DNA of 64,000 nt from Streptomyces sp. NBC_01264 (GTDB lineage: Bacteria; Actinomycetota; Actinomycetes; Streptomycetales; Streptomycetaceae), in NCBI RefSeq assembly GCF_026340675.1, contig NZ_JAPEOX010000001.1, forward strand, positions 248,001 to 312,000, given 5' to 3'. The position numbers and the translations under genes are program-made. Shown piece by piece: positions 8,429-18,197 of the stretch (position 1 is its first letter; each line of letters begins with the position of its first letter). A model generated the notes under the pieces. The model was given only the letters and a program-made list of their open reading frames with translations, was not told the DNA's origin and did no database searches.

Positions 8429-9879
8429 GGCGGATTCAACTGGTCGTCGCAACACCTCGTGATCGTGGAGGTGTGGGGTGGTTCGTCGTCAGCAGGCAGC
8501 GGACAGGGCGGTGCGTCCGAAGTTGAGGTCTCCGGGGCATCCGAAGTACCAGCGTCATGTCGAGGCGGCGTTCTGGACGGAGATCGCCAAGGGCCTTCTT
8601 GCCGAGGAGGCCGCGGCCGTCGTCGGCGTGGCGCCGGCGGTCGCGACGCGCTGGTACCGCCAGTGTGGCGGCATGCGACCGTTCGATCCGAAGCCGCCTT
8701 CGGGCAGATACCTGTCGTTTCGCGAGCGGGAAGAAATCGCGCTTCTCAAAGCCCAGGGCAAAGGAGTGCGCGAGATCGCTCGAGATGTCGGTCGTGATCC
8801 TGGAACGAGTTCCCGGGAACTGAGGCGCAACGCGGCCACGAGAGCCGGCAGGCGTGACTATCGGGCGTCCGTTGCCCAGTGGAAAGCCGACATGGCTGCA
8901 CGCCGCCCGAAAGCGGCAAAGCTCGTTGCCAACCCGCGGTTGCACGCCTACGTCCAGGAGCGACTGTCCGGTCAGATCAGCACGCCATGCGGCAGGGCTA
9001 TCGCAGGTCCTGCAACAGGCAACTGGACGGGACGGAACAAGCCGCATCGCGCGGATCGGGCATGGGTCCAGGCTTGGAGTCCGGAGCAGATCGCGAACCG
9101 GATCAAGCTGGAATTCCCGGATGATGAGTCCATGCGCATCAGCCACGAGGCGATCTACCAGGCCCTCTACATTCAGGGCCGCGGAGCGCTGAAACGCGAG
9201 CTCATTCTGTGTCTTCGAACCGGTCGCGCTCTGCGTGCGCCGCGGGCGCGTTCACGCCGGAAGACCTGGGCGCACGTGACGCCGGAAGCGTTAATCAGCG
9301 AGAGGCCCGCCGAGGTCGAGGACCGTGCTGTTCCCGGCCACTGGGAAGGGGACCTGATCATCGGGCTGGAGCGTTCCGCGATCGGCACCGTAGTCGAGCG
9401 GTCGACCCGGTTCACGATGCTGGTCCACCTGCCCCGCGAGGAAGGGTTCGGGACAATCCCCCGAACGAAGAACGGCCCCGCCCTGGCCGGTTACGGAGCG
9501 ATCTCCATGAAGAACGCACTCGCCAACACGATGTCGACGCTGCCCGAGCAGCTGAGGCGCTCTGTGACATGGGACCGCGGCAAAGAGATGTCGGCACACA
9601 CGCAGTTCCGCATCGAGACCGGTATCCCTGTGTTCTTCGCCGATCCACACAGCCCATGGCAGCGAGGCACAAACGAGAACACGAACGGGCTCCTGCGTCA
9701 GTACTTCCCGAAAGGCACCGACCTTTCACGCTGGTCCGCCGAGGACATCGAAGCTGTCGCCCACGCACTGAACACCAGACCACGCAAGACACTCGGCTGG
9801 AAGACCCCAGCCGAGGCACTCAACGAGCAAGTACTGTTGCTCCAACAGGCCTGTGTTGCAACGACCGGTTGAGTCCAAG
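8429..9879 (+). mobile_element. IS30-family element, about 1451 bp
   Basis: The inner ends are inverted repeats, TTCAACTGGTCGTCGCAACA on the left and CTCAACCGGTCGTTGCAACA on the opposite strand at the right. CAG occurs on both sides (8426-8428, 9880-9882) and is the probable target duplication. The outermost three bases do not pair, so the exact boundary is uncertain by a few bases. It contains one intact transposase. Confidence 0.8.
8478..9872 (+). CDS. IS30-family transposase
   Basis: A 464-residue transposase. The N-terminal part has two helix-turn-helix segments (WTEIAKGLLAEEAAAVVG and the HTH_38-type LSFREREEIALLKAQGKGVR). The integrase core has the first Asp in GHWEGDLIIG, the second in VTWDRGKEM and Glu in HSPWQRGTNENTNGLLRQYF, all in place. 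GTG at 8478 is used as the start. The C-terminal PRKTLGWKTPAEAL is a family signature. No lesion is visible. Confidence 0.92.
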   Translation: MVRRQQAADRAVRPKLRSPGHPKYQRHVEAAFWTEIAKGLLAEEAAAVVGVAPAVATRWYRQCGGMRPFDPKPPSGRYLSFREREEIALLKAQGKGVREIARDVGRDPGTSSRELRRNAATRAGRRDYRASVAQWKADMAARRPKAAKLVANPRLHAYVQERLSGQISTPCGRAIAGPATGNWTGRNKPHRADRAWVQAWSPEQIANRIKLEFPDDESMRISHEAIYQALYIQGRGALKRELILCLRTGRALRAPRARSRRKTWAHVTPEALISERPAEVEDRAVPGHWEGDLIIGLERSAIGTVVERSTRFTMLVHLPREEGFGTIPRTKNGPALAGYGAISMKNALANTMSTLPEQLRRSVTWDRGKEMSAHTQFRIETGIPVFFADPHSPWQRGTNENTNGLLRQYFPKGTDLSRWSAEDIEAVAHALNTRPRKTLGWKTPAEALNEQVLLLQQACVATTG

Positions 9880-10586
9880 CAGTACACGAGCAGGGCATTC
9901 GCCGAAGCCTGCAGGTCAGCAGGGGTCCGGCGAAGCATGAGCGCGGTCGGGTCCAGCGCGGACAACGCACTCGCCGAGTCCTTCAACGCGACCTTCAAAC
10001 GCGAAACCCTGCAGGGACGAAAGAGCTGGCCAGACGAGTGCGAAGCCCGACTCGACGCCTTCCGATGGCTGACCCGATACAACACCCGACGCCGACACTC
10101 CCGCCTCGGACAACGATCACCGATCGCCTTCGAAAACGCCCTCCACCTCACACCAACTACGCTGACACCAGCCGCATAACCCGTGTTCAGGATTCGGGGT
10201 CAAGGCCCCATCGACCGCGAGCGAACGCAGACGCTCAGCGGTCACGTCCGGACTCCTTGCCTCAAGGACGCGGCGGTATCCACTAAGACGTTCGACCTGG
10301 GTTCGCACAACTCGTCCTCTCACGGGCCTGATGATGCCACGGGCCATCGGCCGCAAACGCAAGGGATCACCGATCCGGAGATCGAACGCCGATATGACGC
10401 TCCGCCCGACCGCTCCCCAAGATATGTGCCAGAACCAAGACCTGAGAGCGTTTGTTGACGAGCTTGGAGAACGGTTGCCGGCGGGCGGGCTGGGTAATGT
10501 CGCCGAGAACCGAGAGCACCGTGTCGTTTCGGGGGCGCGTTTCGGGGGCGTTTGGGGGTGTCAGTGGCTTCCGTTTGTATTGCTCT

Positions 10587-11255
10587 GTGACCGTCTATGA
10601 AGTGATCGCGCAGCTGCCTGCTCCCGAGATCGTCCGTGCCCGCTCGCAGGCAATGGCCATGTTGGATGCCGTCCTGAGCCCGGGGTGGGAATTCCGGTAC
10701 TACTCGTATGACAGGCAGTGGGCGCCGTCTGAGAAGCTGGCCTCGATGAAGGACGGAAGCGGCAACAACCACGTCATCGTCTTCTCCGAGCCCGGGGTCT
10801 ACGCCCAGGCCACCTCCCACGAGTCACCGATCAACGCCTACCGGGTGTCGCCCCCGGCGCCATGGCCCGGTCTGTTCGACTCGCTGCCGCAGACCTTGCG
10901 GCCCTTCGCCCAGGAGGTCGCCTTCCTCGATCCCCACGGTGTTCAGCGGGCCACCGTGTGCTTGTGGCGCGAGGTCACGGACTCCGAGTGGAAGTGCGGC
11001 GACGTTCAGGTGCCGAGCGAGGACGAGGAAGACGCGGACGGTGCTGAGTGGCTGTTCGGTCTCCTGTTGGAAGGTGGCGCCGAGGCCTATCTGGAGTTCG
11101 CCGCGGACTACTACGAGGTGGCACCGGACTTGGATGCAGTCCAGCACATCTATGACCTCAAGCCGCTGACGCAGGAAGTCGTCTCGACTCTGAACCCCGC
11201 GGTTCGGCTTGAGGACCTTGCCGACGACATCAACCAGATCGGCTATCCGGGGTAG
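10587..11255 (+). CDS. Conserved hypothetical protein, 222 aa
   Basis: GTG at 10587 gives a product starting VTVYEVIAQLPAPEIVRARS; longer in-frame starts exist but the sequence before this point is low in complexity. It is a soluble acidic protein with WEFRYYSYDRQWAP and a cluster SEDEEDADGAEWLFGLLLEG (about residues 140-160), followed by YLEFAADYYEVAPDLD. I recognise it as a conserved Streptomyces hypothetical protein without a known domain. It lies between two transposon remnants and seems intact. Confidence 0.65.
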   Translation: MTVYEVIAQLPAPEIVRARSQAMAMLDAVLSPGWEFRYYSYDRQWAPSEKLASMKDGSGNNHVIVFSEPGVYAQATSHESPINAYRVSPPAPWPGLFDSLPQTLRPFAQEVAFLDPHGVQRATVCLWREVTDSEWKCGDVQVPSEDEEDADGAEWLFGLLLEGGAEAYLEFAADYYEVAPDLDAVQHIYDLKPLTQEVVSTLNPAVRLEDLADDINQIGYPG

Positions 11256-11275
11256 CGGTGACTGTCGCGCGCTGG

Positions 11276-11713
11276 TCAGCCGGCTGCTTGCTGTTCGGCG
11301 CGGGTAGTGGCGAGACGGCAGGAGCCGGTGCCGGTCTCGATGATGTTGCCGCCGAAGGGAACAGATAGCAGCGGGTGGGCACCCCGGCCAGCACGATGTG
11401 CACGTCCCCAAAGTCCACCGCGGCCTCCGCGCCCGGGGATGTGCGACTGCGGGATGAACACCGACTCCTGCCCCCGGCCGGCGAGCAGCAGGACCTGCAA
11501 GAAGCCGTCGATGATCCGCTTGTAAGGGTCCAGCCGGGTCGTCCGGGGACGGTGTTTCTTGCGCGGTTCTGGCCACTGAGAATCCAGAGATCTGCGAACC
11601 GTCCACCAGGTCACGCCGTACTTGTGCTCCAGCGCACGCATCGAAATGCCGCCCGGACGGTGGTCGCGACGGATCGCCGCGTACAGCCCGACCTTCGACT
11701 TCGGCATGCGCAT
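11276..11713 (-). pseudogene. IS21-family IstA transposase, internally deleted
   Basis: The start MRMPKSKVGLYAAIRRDHRP and GISMRALEHKYGVTWWTVRR are the N-terminal helix-turn-helix of IS21 IstA proteins, followed by WPEPRKKHRPRTTRLDPYKR. A later part in a different frame reads VDFGDVHIVLAGVPTRCYLF, the start of the IstA integrase domain. The sequence is frameshifted and deleted, and no IstB ATPase gene remains. Confidence 0.7.
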
Positions 11714-11869
11714 GGAGACCCCCAGCAGGAGAAGCACACCCAGAGTCCCACCACAAGACTTCAACTGCCGTCAAAACAAAGCAACATCAACAGGCTCGGT
11801 CAGGACTGCCTTCCGCACCGTCAACAAACGCCTCCCCCAATCATCGACATAGCCACAGGCGCGACCGGC

Positions 11870-11967
11870 ACCTGATGGCTGCAGGCCGGTACCGCTTCGA
11901 GATGACGATGCGCTTCACCCTCCGACACCACATCACCAGCAGTACCAGCCTGACCGCCGCGGCCTGA
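11870..11967 (+). pseudogene. IS6-family transposase C-terminal scrap
   Basis: The frame LMAAGRYRFEMTMRFTLRHH matches the C-terminal end of the IS6 copies at about 5578 (MTAGRHRFKIRVRF) and 20180 (MTAGRHRFEMSLRF). Only about 30 codons remain. Confidence 0.65.
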
Positions 11968-11991
11968 ATCGCAGCCCCATCCGGGCCTGAC

Positions 11992-12588
11992 CTACTGGGC
12001 GCAGACCGCCACCGCTTCGAAGGTCGCCTGCGTGTCCGAAGGCCCGACCGTCACCGTCCAACCGTTCTGCATCGGGTCCAGGTGCGATGCCCGAACCGTT
12101 GAGTTGCCCTGAAAGAACCGATGGCCGCCGCCGGTCACCTTGGTTCCGGAAGGGCAGAGTGCGGTGACCGTGGTGTCGCCTTCGGTGTTCGTGACGGTCT
12201 GGAGACTGGGGACCCTCTGCACGGAGGCGGGTCCTGCCGGTCCGGGTGGACCCTGCGGACCGGGGAGACCTTGCGGGCCCTGAGGCCCCGACACTCCGGG
12301 CAGGCCCTGCGCTCCCGGAGGGCCGGGCACACCCTGGGGCCCCGCCGGACCGGCGGGCCCCGGAGGACCCGCAGTCCCGCAGCCCTTGTCACCCGGCTCA
12401 AGCGCGGGGCGGTACTGGCCCGGAGCACAGTACGTGTTCGCCGCCGTGGCCGGACCGTCCGTAAACGGAGCCGCCGCGGCGGGCACGGCCGCGGCGAGTA
12501 CCAGAGCTGCCGAGAACAGGGCCCCGGCTGCCCGCCACGGCGTCGGACCCGAGGGGCGTGGTGAGGTGAAGTCCGGTGAACGAAGCAT
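11992..12588 (-). CDS. Secreted collagen-like protein
   Basis: A 198-residue protein starting at ATG 12588, with GGGAGG 8 bases upstream. The N-terminus (about residues 15-42, [20 protein letters not shown]) is a Sec-type signal peptide ending at AAAA. After a short cysteine-containing region comes a run of Gly-X-Y triplets (about residues 72-122, [13 protein letters not shown] and similar), the collagen-like triple-helix motif. The C-terminal domain (about 125-198) reads [19 protein letters not shown] and ends in CAQ. Bacterial collagen-like proteins are usually surface or extracellular; the binding partner is unknown. Confidence 0.8.
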   Translation of the reverse strand: MLRSPDFTSPRPSGPTPWRAAGALFSAALVLAAAVPAAAAPFTDGPATAANTYCAPGQYRPALEPGDKGCGTAGPPGPAGPAGPQGVPGPPGAQGLPGVSGPQGPQGLPGPQGPPGPAGPASVQRVPSLQTVTNTEGDTTVTALCPSGTKVTGGGHRFFQGNSTVRASHLDPMQNGWTVTVGPSDTQATFEAVAVCAQ

Positions 12589-12952
12589 GCGCAAAGACCT
12601 CCCATGGTCAAGGGTGGGGGTGAGCCCCACCCCGATGGATGCCTCGCGAAGGTCGCTGCGTCCCCCGATGGCCAGGAGACGCCCCCGAAGGAGCAACAGC
12701 TCGCCCTGTTCGGCCTACGCCCGCGCCGCAGGCCGGCCTGACACCCGGCGGCGGGCTCACGGCGTAGTACGTGTTGCGATCCCCTGATTTGGCTGCTCGG
12801 ACGGCCTAGTGGTGAGCGTTGGTGCCGGGGGTGTGATGAGGCTCTGACGCCGTGGGCCGGTCCGGGTGCGGTGTTGCGCCCTTCTGCTTGTCGTTCCAGG
12901 TCATGGCGTCGTCAGCAGAAGCGGCTCGCGGCGGTACGAGACGGGGGCCGGC
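12589..12952. other. Intergenic region
   Basis: It holds the leader of the collagen-like gene (ribosome site next to 12588) and no recognisable gene on either strand. Confidence 0.4.
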
Positions 12953-13186
12953 ATGGTGGAGTGCACCGTCTGTGGGTCCGGGTGGATCGCCGGGTTGGAC
13001 CGGCGGTCGAATGCCTTGTACTGCTCGGAGCGGTGCAAGGTGAGGGCCTGGCGAGCCGGAACGAATCGTTCGGCGAACGGTCACGGTAACCGGCAGGGCG
13101 AACGCCCATCCGGTCACGCTATCTCCAATTCCGTTCATCTACACGAGGTTTGTTGCGATCAGAGATTTTCCGGTCTGACGCTGTGA
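12953..13186 (+). CDS. Small zinc-ribbon protein
   Basis: A 77-residue basic protein starting MVECTVCGSGW and continuing SNALYCSERCKVRAWRAG. The C-x2-C and C-x3-C pairs about 20 residues apart form a likely zinc knuckle of the kind found in many small actinomycete proteins. The C-terminal half is polar and probably disordered. There is a purine-rich stretch before ATG 12953. The function is unknown; DNA or RNA binding is only a guess from the zinc fold. Confidence 0.5.
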   Translation: MVECTVCGSGWIAGLDRRSNALYCSERCKVRAWRAGTNRSANGHGNRQGERPSGHAISNSVHLHEVCCDQRFSGLTL

Positions 13187-13254
13187 GGGCGGCGGACCGC
13201 GTCCCGTCAGGGTCTTGAGAGCCGTGCCCGGTCCGCTCGGGGTGGTGAAATCCA

Positions 13255-13425
13255 ATGCCCGAGAATCACAACGAGGTCGGAAGCGTCAGCCAACAGCGAT
13301 ACGAGCAGATCGTCGCTGAGCTGCGTGAAGTGGTCGAGCAATAGTCCCGGGGATCGTTCGTCATCAGGGACCGAGCTCTGGAGATCGAGCCGATGCGTGA
13401 GATCGGCGGACGGACTGCGGGCCCC
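13255..13425 (+). pseudogene. Small unknown gene ended by an in-frame TAG
   Basis: From ATG 13255 the frame reads MPENHNEVGSVSQQRYEQIV and AELREVVEQ, then TAG (13342-13344), and stays open beyond as SRGSFVIRDRALEIEPMREI. The continuity of a protein-like sequence across the stop suggests a CAG to TAG nonsense change. After about 13420 the sequence belongs to a different gene fragment. Confidence 0.35.
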
Positions 13426-13732
13426 GCTCCAAGGAAGTGGCACCGTCCCGCTGTACGCGTACCGCAGGAATGACGGGGTGACGCGCCTGAGCAACAACGC
13501 GAACCTCCCCCTGGGATCGGCCTGGAGCCGCGCGACCCTCGCCGGCTACGTCCCCATCACACCGACCACCGGAACCACCCCACTCCACGAATTCGTCCGG
13601 GCCGGCCAAAAACCCGCCATCGTCGACATCATCTACACCAGCACCCAGAACGAAATCGACACCCTCCAGGGCCGCGGGTACACAGCGAACGGCGTCATCG
13701 CCAACGTGTACACCGCTCCCATCGAGCTGTAA
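13420..13732 (+). pseudogene. C-terminal fragment resembling a DUF5648 domain
   Basis: The frame reads GTVPLYAYRRNDGVTRLSNN, then SWSRATLAGYVPIT and ends GRGYTANGVIANVYTAPIEL. Repeated P-L-Y-x-Y and L-x-G-Y-V units resemble DUF5648-type secreted repeat domains (recalled pattern). It has no start or signal peptide, so it looks like the end of a larger secreted protein. Confidence 0.4.
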
Positions 13733-14159
13733 CCCCGCACCAGACACGGGCGGGCCCGGTTCGCCAGCCCCCGGCGGCACGGCCTCGGGAGGTCAGACGC
13801 CGCGCCCAGACGCACAGCGCGTTCGTGGCGGCCACGGACCAGTGGCCGGCCGAACTGGCAACCAGCTCCCGCCCGCCCGCCTTTGCCGGCCAGCCGGCAT
13901 ACGAGTGCCCTCCGGCGGGCCCTCTGCCTCCAGGCCCTCACCTGCGCCCAGGACGCCCCGGCGCCGAGCCCCTCCAGCTGCTCGAACACGCCGCGCGGGC
14001 GTTGGGCCCGACTTCGGTGGCCGGCGCAAGCGCTGGCAGCGCACCCGGCTCGTCTTCGACGTACTCGCCCGCAGCTTCGGCGACGAGCCCGTACCCCTGG
14101 AGGGACATTTCACCGTCCTGTTCAAGTACGTTGAGGGCGATATCTACGGGAATCGGTTC

Positions 14160-14503
14160 GGAGGCTCCGTGAACGGTCCAGGTATAGCCCGCCGCAGTCT
14201 CCTCAAGACCGCCGCGGCTACAGGCATCGGAGCGGGGATCGGCGCGTTGACCGCCCCGACCGCATCCGCGTCGGCAGCGACTCCCCTGGTGCGCCACGAG
14301 TTCACCGACCGCGCGGAAGCCTTCGCCCAATGGGGACGACGCGACGAATGCATCCGTGCCCTCCTCCAGGCCGAGTATTGGGCCCCCAAGAGACCCACGC
14401 CCGCCCCGCCGTGAAAAGCCTCATCTCCGGCCTTCTCATTTCGGGGCGCACCACACCCGAACTCCGAGGCATCGCCGCCCGTACCGGCGTCCTGCACAGC
14501 TAG
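14160..14503 (+). pseudogene. C-terminal remnant of a TPR-containing XRE-type regulator
   Basis: The frame AEAFAQWGRRDECIRALLQA shifts near 14390 into ETHARPAVKSLISGLLISG and ends PELRGIAARTGVLHS at TAG 14503. This matches the C-terminal helical repeats of Streptomyces helix-turn-helix regulators. The DNA-binding part is missing. Upstream (about 14173-14260) the frame contains RRSLLKTAAATGIGAGIGAL, an odd Tat-like hydrophobic stretch inside this context. An IS5 element inserted right at the stop codon. Confidence 0.5.
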
Positions 14504-15145
14504 GGCGTGCCTCTTGGTGGGTTGGCCAGTTGATCGGACATGTCTGTCCGATTAGTGATTACTGATGCGATGTGGGCTCGGATCGAGCCGCTGATACCGG
14601 CCGATCTGGTCCGGGGGCGGCGGTGGGCTGACCACCGCCGCACTCTTGAGGCCATCACGTGGAAGTACCGCACCTGCTCGCCTTGGCGAGACCTGCCGGA
14701 CGAACTGGGCTCGTTCCAGACAGCTCACAAGCGGCTTACCAGGTGGGCCGTCGACGGCACCTGGGAACGGATCTTCACCGCCGTTCTGACGACGGCCGAC
14801 GCTGGCAACGACATCGGCTGGACCGTCTCGGTGGACTCCACCGTCTGCCGGGCCCACCAGCCTGCCTCCGGGGCCAGGAAAGGGGGCGCCCGGCCGGTCG
14901 GAACCAGACCATCATGGACTCGGACGCTCCCGCGGCCCTGAGTACGAAAGTTCATCTGGTCGGCGACAGCCGTGCCCGGCCATTGGGCTTCCACGTCACC
15001 GCAGGTCAGGCTGGTGATGCGCCAGCCTTCGAGGCCATCATGGCAAGGCTCCGGGTCCCGCGGAGCGGCATCGGGAGACCCGGAACCCGACCGGTCGCTC
15101 TTCTTGCAGATCGCGCCTATTCGTCCCGCGCCATTCGCGGACATA
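14504..15145 (+). pseudogene. IS5-family element truncated at the right, frameshifted transposase
   Basis: The element begins at about 14504 (GGCGTGCCTCTTGGTGGGTT). MSVRLVITDAMWARIEPLIP starts at 14540; a frameshift after CRAHQPASGARK at about 14880 is followed by VHLVGDSRARPLGFHVTAGQ and LLADRAYSSRAIRGH. The C-terminal Glu region and right end are missing. The first two Asp regions (SVDSTVCRAHQ, LADRAY) remain. Confidence 0.8.
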
Positions 15146-15399
15146 CTCCGGTCGCTGATGATCGCTGCACGAGCCCCGTCCCCCACCGCACCAACATGAT
15201 CAGGGATCAAGCCACGGCGTCGCACCGCCAACCATGCACGAGCTCGTTAGACCAGCGGGAGCGCGAGGCCCGCCGGCCGCAGTGGAACACTGCATCGAGG
15301 ACGCGACTCGGCACCGTCATCGGCGGGAGCACCATCGCGTAGGTACGCTCCGCCCCGCGCAGGCTCGGCGAGGGACGCAGCTCCGCCAGATCTGATCGG

Positions 15400-16001
15400 T
15401 CAGTCGCAGTCGGCCTCGTCATCGCGGAGTCGGCGGGCATGGTCGCCGAACCAGAGTTGCGCCCACGCCCACAAAGCGTTCGTCGCATTCGCGTCCAGGC
15501 CGTAGGCGGTGAACTCTGCGTCGTCGATCCAGTCGGCGCCGGCCAGGCGGCTCTGGAGGTCCTCGGGGCTGAACCGGCCTCTTGCGTGGCGGCGGCCGAA
15601 CTCTTCGAGACCAGTAGTGGTCCACCTCGGGAAGCGGCGTACACGTCGAGGAAGTCGCGGGCAGCGCCTCGGTCAGCGAGGGGCCGCCAGAACACTTCCT
15701 TCAGGACGTCGACCTCGCACACGTCGGCGGTGAGCGGGTCGGTGACCTGGAAACGAGCAGCCAGCGGCGCGATCTCAACGTCGGCAACCCGCCAGCCGCG
15801 TTCCGTGGGCCCGTCACGCACGGCCTGGGCAATCCCTTCCATGGGCGTCGCGGACTCGGTGGCAACGTCCAGGTCCTGGCTGACCCGCTCCAAGAGCCGA
15901 TGAGCCTGCACGGCGTAGCCGCCAGTCAGCGCGAGAGGGAAGGGGGAGCCGAGCGCGAGCACGTCGGCGAGGAGCCGTGCGTGCAGGTCGGGCATCTTCA
16001 C
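15400..16001 (-). pseudogene. AbiEii/MenA-type nucleotidyltransferase, frameshifted
   Basis: ATG 16001 starts a frame with LALTGGYAVQAH and SQDLDVATES (about residues 22-50), the G-G-x(n)-D-x-D nucleotidyltransferase motif of the AbiEii/MenA toxin family, then VDVLKEVFWRPL. At about 15622-15629 the frame changes and continues as WTTTGLEEFGRRHARGRFSP, LQSRLAGADWIDDAEFTAYG and ends RRLRDDEADCD at 15400. The original gene was about 200 codons. A short upstream frame whose stop overlaps the ATG region hints at a lost partner gene. Toxin activity of an intact copy would inactivate tRNA in known MenA proteins. Confidence 0.7.
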
Positions 16002-16023
16002 GCCGCGGCCCGCTCCTGGAGCT

Positions 16024-16085
16024 CGGGGAACGGGCTGCCGCTCTCACTCGGCATCTCGGGCGCGAACATGCACGACAGCCTCGGT
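16024..16085 (+). pseudogene. Scrap of an IS5-family transposase
   Basis: About 20 codons read NGLPLSLGISGANMHDSLGL, the conserved stretch just after the first catalytic region of IS5 transposases. It joins the AbiEii remnant to the IS256 remnant. Confidence 0.6.
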
Positions 16086-16317
16086 CTTGTACCGCTTGCA
16101 GCTCCTCGAGTTGCCGCCGTTCCTGCCCGCCGGATCGTGCCGGTTACAGCCGAGATGGTCCGTCATCTCGCCCTCCAGAGCGGACTCCAGCAGCGGCTTC
16201 GTCAGCTGCTGGAGCAGCGCGCCTTCGCCCGTCAGCTGCATGCCCTCGGCCGGGGCCCGGGCCACGAGCGCATTCAGAAACCGGTCATCCACGCCCGCCG
16301 CCGCGGCCTCCGCCTAA

Positions 16318-17204
16318 CTGATCGTTTCAGAATGAGATTGGTTGCGGGGCTTGGCAGTTGGGTGTGGTGTCGGCAGGATTTGGTGTGTGTCTGCTGATCT
16401 CGTGCCTGATGACCTGTGGGAACGTGTGGCCCCATTGTTGCCGGAGCGGCCGGCCAGGCGGTTTCGGTATCCCGGGCGGCTGCCGGTAGACGATCGTGCG
16501 GCGTTGAGGGCCATCGTTTACGTGCTGTGCAAGGGCGTGAGCTGGCGGGACGTTCCCGCTGAGCGGTTCGGCTGCAGTGGTGTGACGGCCTGGCGCCGGC
16601 TTCGGGACTGGACCGAGGCAGGCGTGTGGCCCCGCCTCCACGAAGTCCTCCTGGCCGAGCTGCGGGCCGCCGGGCTGCTGGACATGGATGACGCCGCGAT
16701 CGACGCCTCGCACGTCAGAGCCCTCAAAGGGGGGCTCACACCGGACCTTCGCCAGTCGACCGCGCCCGCCCGGGGAGCAAGCACCACCTCATCGTCGACC
16801 GGCACGGAACCCCACTCGTCGTCTCCCTGACCAGCGGAAACCGTCACGACGTCACCCAGCTCATGCCTCTGCTCAACGCGATACCCCGCATCCGCGGGCT
16901 TCGAGGACGGCCACGTCACCGACCCCGCCGACTCTTCGCCGACCGCGGCTACGACTTCGACAAGTACCGGCGCCTGATCCGGGCCCGCGGGATCACCCCC
17001 AGGATCGCCCGCCGCGGCACACTTCACGGCTCCGGCCTGGGCAAGACCCGCTGGGTCGTCGAGCGCACCTTCGCCTGGCTCCACCAGTTCAAACGCCTTC
17101 GAATCCGCTACGAGATACGAGCCGACCTCCACCTCGGACTCCTCCAACTCGCCTGCAGCATCATCTGCTTACGGCGACTCCGAACCTCATTCTGAAACGA
17201 TCAG
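16318..17204 (+). mobile_element. IS5-family element A, 887 bp
   Basis: Perfect 19-bp terminal repeats CTGATCGTTTCAGAATGAG (16318-16336) and its inverse (17186-17204). TAA lies on both sides (16315-16317, 17205-17207). The right TAA is also the left TAA of the next element. Confidence 0.93.
16387..17195 (+). CDS. IS5-family transposase A, two frames joined by a shift
   Basis: GTG 16387 starts VSADLVPDDLWERVAPLLPE; the first frame runs through AIDASHVRALKGG with the first Asp. At about 16728-16737 (AAAGGGGGG) a -1 shift leads to AHTGPSPVDRARPGSKHHLI, second Asp in LFADRGYD and Glu in WVVERTFAWLHQF, ending at 17195. In several IS5 groups the two frames are fused by programmed frameshifting at such a run, so I treat it as one functional gene rather than a broken one. 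Confidence 0.85.
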
Positions 17205-17207
17205 TAA

Positions 17208-18071
17208 GGCCGTGTCCTATGTGGTGAGGCGGACGAGCCGTTTGTAGCAGCAGATGGCTGCGGCGAGGCCCAGAAAGGCCAGGTAGTTGCGGGGGTGGCG
17301 TTCGTAGCGGTGGTTGAGGCGGCGGTAGCCGGTCAGCCACGACATGGTCCGCTCGATCACCCACCGGCGCCGGCCGAGTCGTTCCGATGACTCGACGCCC
17401 TTGCGTGCGATACGGACCCCGATCCGTTTCCCGCGTAACCATTTTCGCAGGTGGGGAATGTCGTAGGCCTTGTCGGCGTGGAGGCGCCGGGGCTTGAAGT
17501 AGCGGCCACGATGGGGGTCGTGTCTCGTTTGGTGGCCCGTGATCACGGGCTTGAGCGCGAGGCTGTCGTGGGTGTTGGCGGCGCTGATGCCGACGAGGAG
17601 GGGCAGTCCGTTCGCATCCGACAGGACGTGCATCTTGGAGCCCGGCTTGCCCCGGTCCACGGGGCTCGGACCTGTGAGTTCGCCCCCTTTTAGCGCGGAC
17701 GTGGGCGGAGTCCAGGACTGCGCGGGAGAGGTCGAGGAGGCCGGCGTCGTCGAGGCGGTGCAGGATCTCCTCGTGTAGCCGGCCCCACACTCCAGCCCTC
17801 GACCAGACCAGGAACCTGCGGTGGGCGGTCGACTTCGATATCCCGAAGCACGGCGGCAGCGACCGCCAAGCGCATCCGCTGACCAGCACGTAGATGATCG
17901 CTGCGAACAGCGTCTCATCAGGCGTATCCGCAGTTCCGCCACCCTGCGCCCGCACCTTCGAGGGCGGGATCAGCGGCTCCGCGATATCCCACAGCCCGTC
18001 CGGAACAATCCAACTCCAAGTACCCCGCCCCATGCAAAGCTCAACGACGCCTCACCACATAGGACACGGTC
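17208..18071 (-). mobile_element. IS5-family element B, 864 bp
   Basis: Terminal repeats GGCCGTGTCCTATGTGGTGA (17208) and GACCGTGTCCTATGTGGTGA (inverse at 18071) differ by one base. TAA flanks both ends (17205-17207, 18072-18074). A fragment of the same element is at 3185-3408. Confidence 0.93.
17217..18033 (-). CDS. IS5-family transposase B, two frames joined by a shift
   Basis: ATG 18033 starts MGRGTWSWIVPDGLWDIAEP; the first frame includes the DUF4096-type region (LFAAIIYVLVSGCAWRSLPP) and first Asp in AVLDSAHVRAK. At the run AAAAGGGGG (about 17690) reading must move +1 (or -2) into GGELTGPSPVDRGKPGSKMH, then DKAYD with the second Asp and WVIERTMSWLTGYRRLNHRY with Glu, ending at 17217. 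The homopolymer site fits programmed slippage, so the gene is probably functional. Confidence 0.85.
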
Positions 18072-18197
18072 TAAGACGGCGTGACTATGTTCTCGCTGGT
18101 CACAGGTGCAATCCTCCATGATCGGCGACGGTTGAGCGCTGAACGGGTCTAGTGCAGCTTTGGCTGACAGTGCCTCATCAGTCAGGATGGAAAGGGC

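Larger units (their letters stand above)
7823..10179 (+). pseudogene. IS3-family transposase orfB interrupted by IS30
   Basis: The first part (7823-8428) carries HTH_21-like YGVKRLCSILGVSRSSFYYW, the first Asp in VGDITYLPIDG and the second in HTDHGAQ, where it is cut. The rest resumes at 9880 as YTSRAFAEACRSAG, the catalytic Glu in NALAESFNATFKRE, and ends at 10179. Removing the IS30 and one CAG restores a family-like reading through HTDHGAQYTSRAF. No full-length product is possible now. Confidence 0.85.
7455..10208 (+). mobile_element. IS3-family element carrying a nested IS30 element
   Basis: The ends are GGGCCTTGACCCC at 7455 and its inverse GGGGTCAAGGCCC ending at 10208, flanked by a CAT duplication (7452-7454 and 10209-10211). 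It holds orfA and an orfB split by the IS30 at 8429-9879. Without the IS30 it would be about 1.3 kb, normal for IS3. Another copy of the same element type is at 24044-28127. Confidence 0.85.
7128..10347 (-). pseudogene. Leucine-rich-repeat-variant-like gene split by an IS3/IS30 insertion
   Basis: The 5' part (10347 down to 10209) reads MARGIIRPVRGRVVRTQVER and LEARSPDVTAERLRSLAVD. The 3' part (7454 down to 7128) reads DAFDRLARDMESSVQWNALI, LPDTALRRLADLW and VLRERIVHHPN. Removing 7455-10208 and one CAT duplication joins them as LAVDEIRPVRLWTAQSPG, after which a one-base shift is needed to enter PPDAFDRLARD. Repeated P-x-x-L-x-x-L-A-x-D units suggest an LRV-type solenoid. It is interrupted and also frameshifted, so it is dead. 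Function unknown. Confidence 0.55.
16086..18103 (-). pseudogene. IS256-family transposase 5' part, interrupted by two IS5 elements
   Basis: A GTG at 18103 with GGAGG upstream starts MTSENIVTPS, which runs into the IS5 insertion site (TAA, 18072-18074). On the far side of both IS5 elements (below 16315) reading resumes AEAAAAGVDDRFLNALVARA, then MQLTGEGALLQQLTKPLLES, typical IS256 N-terminal sequence. It is truncated at about 16086 by the IS5 scrap. No catalytic part is left. A TAG codon forms at the junction when the two parts are joined. Confidence 0.7.
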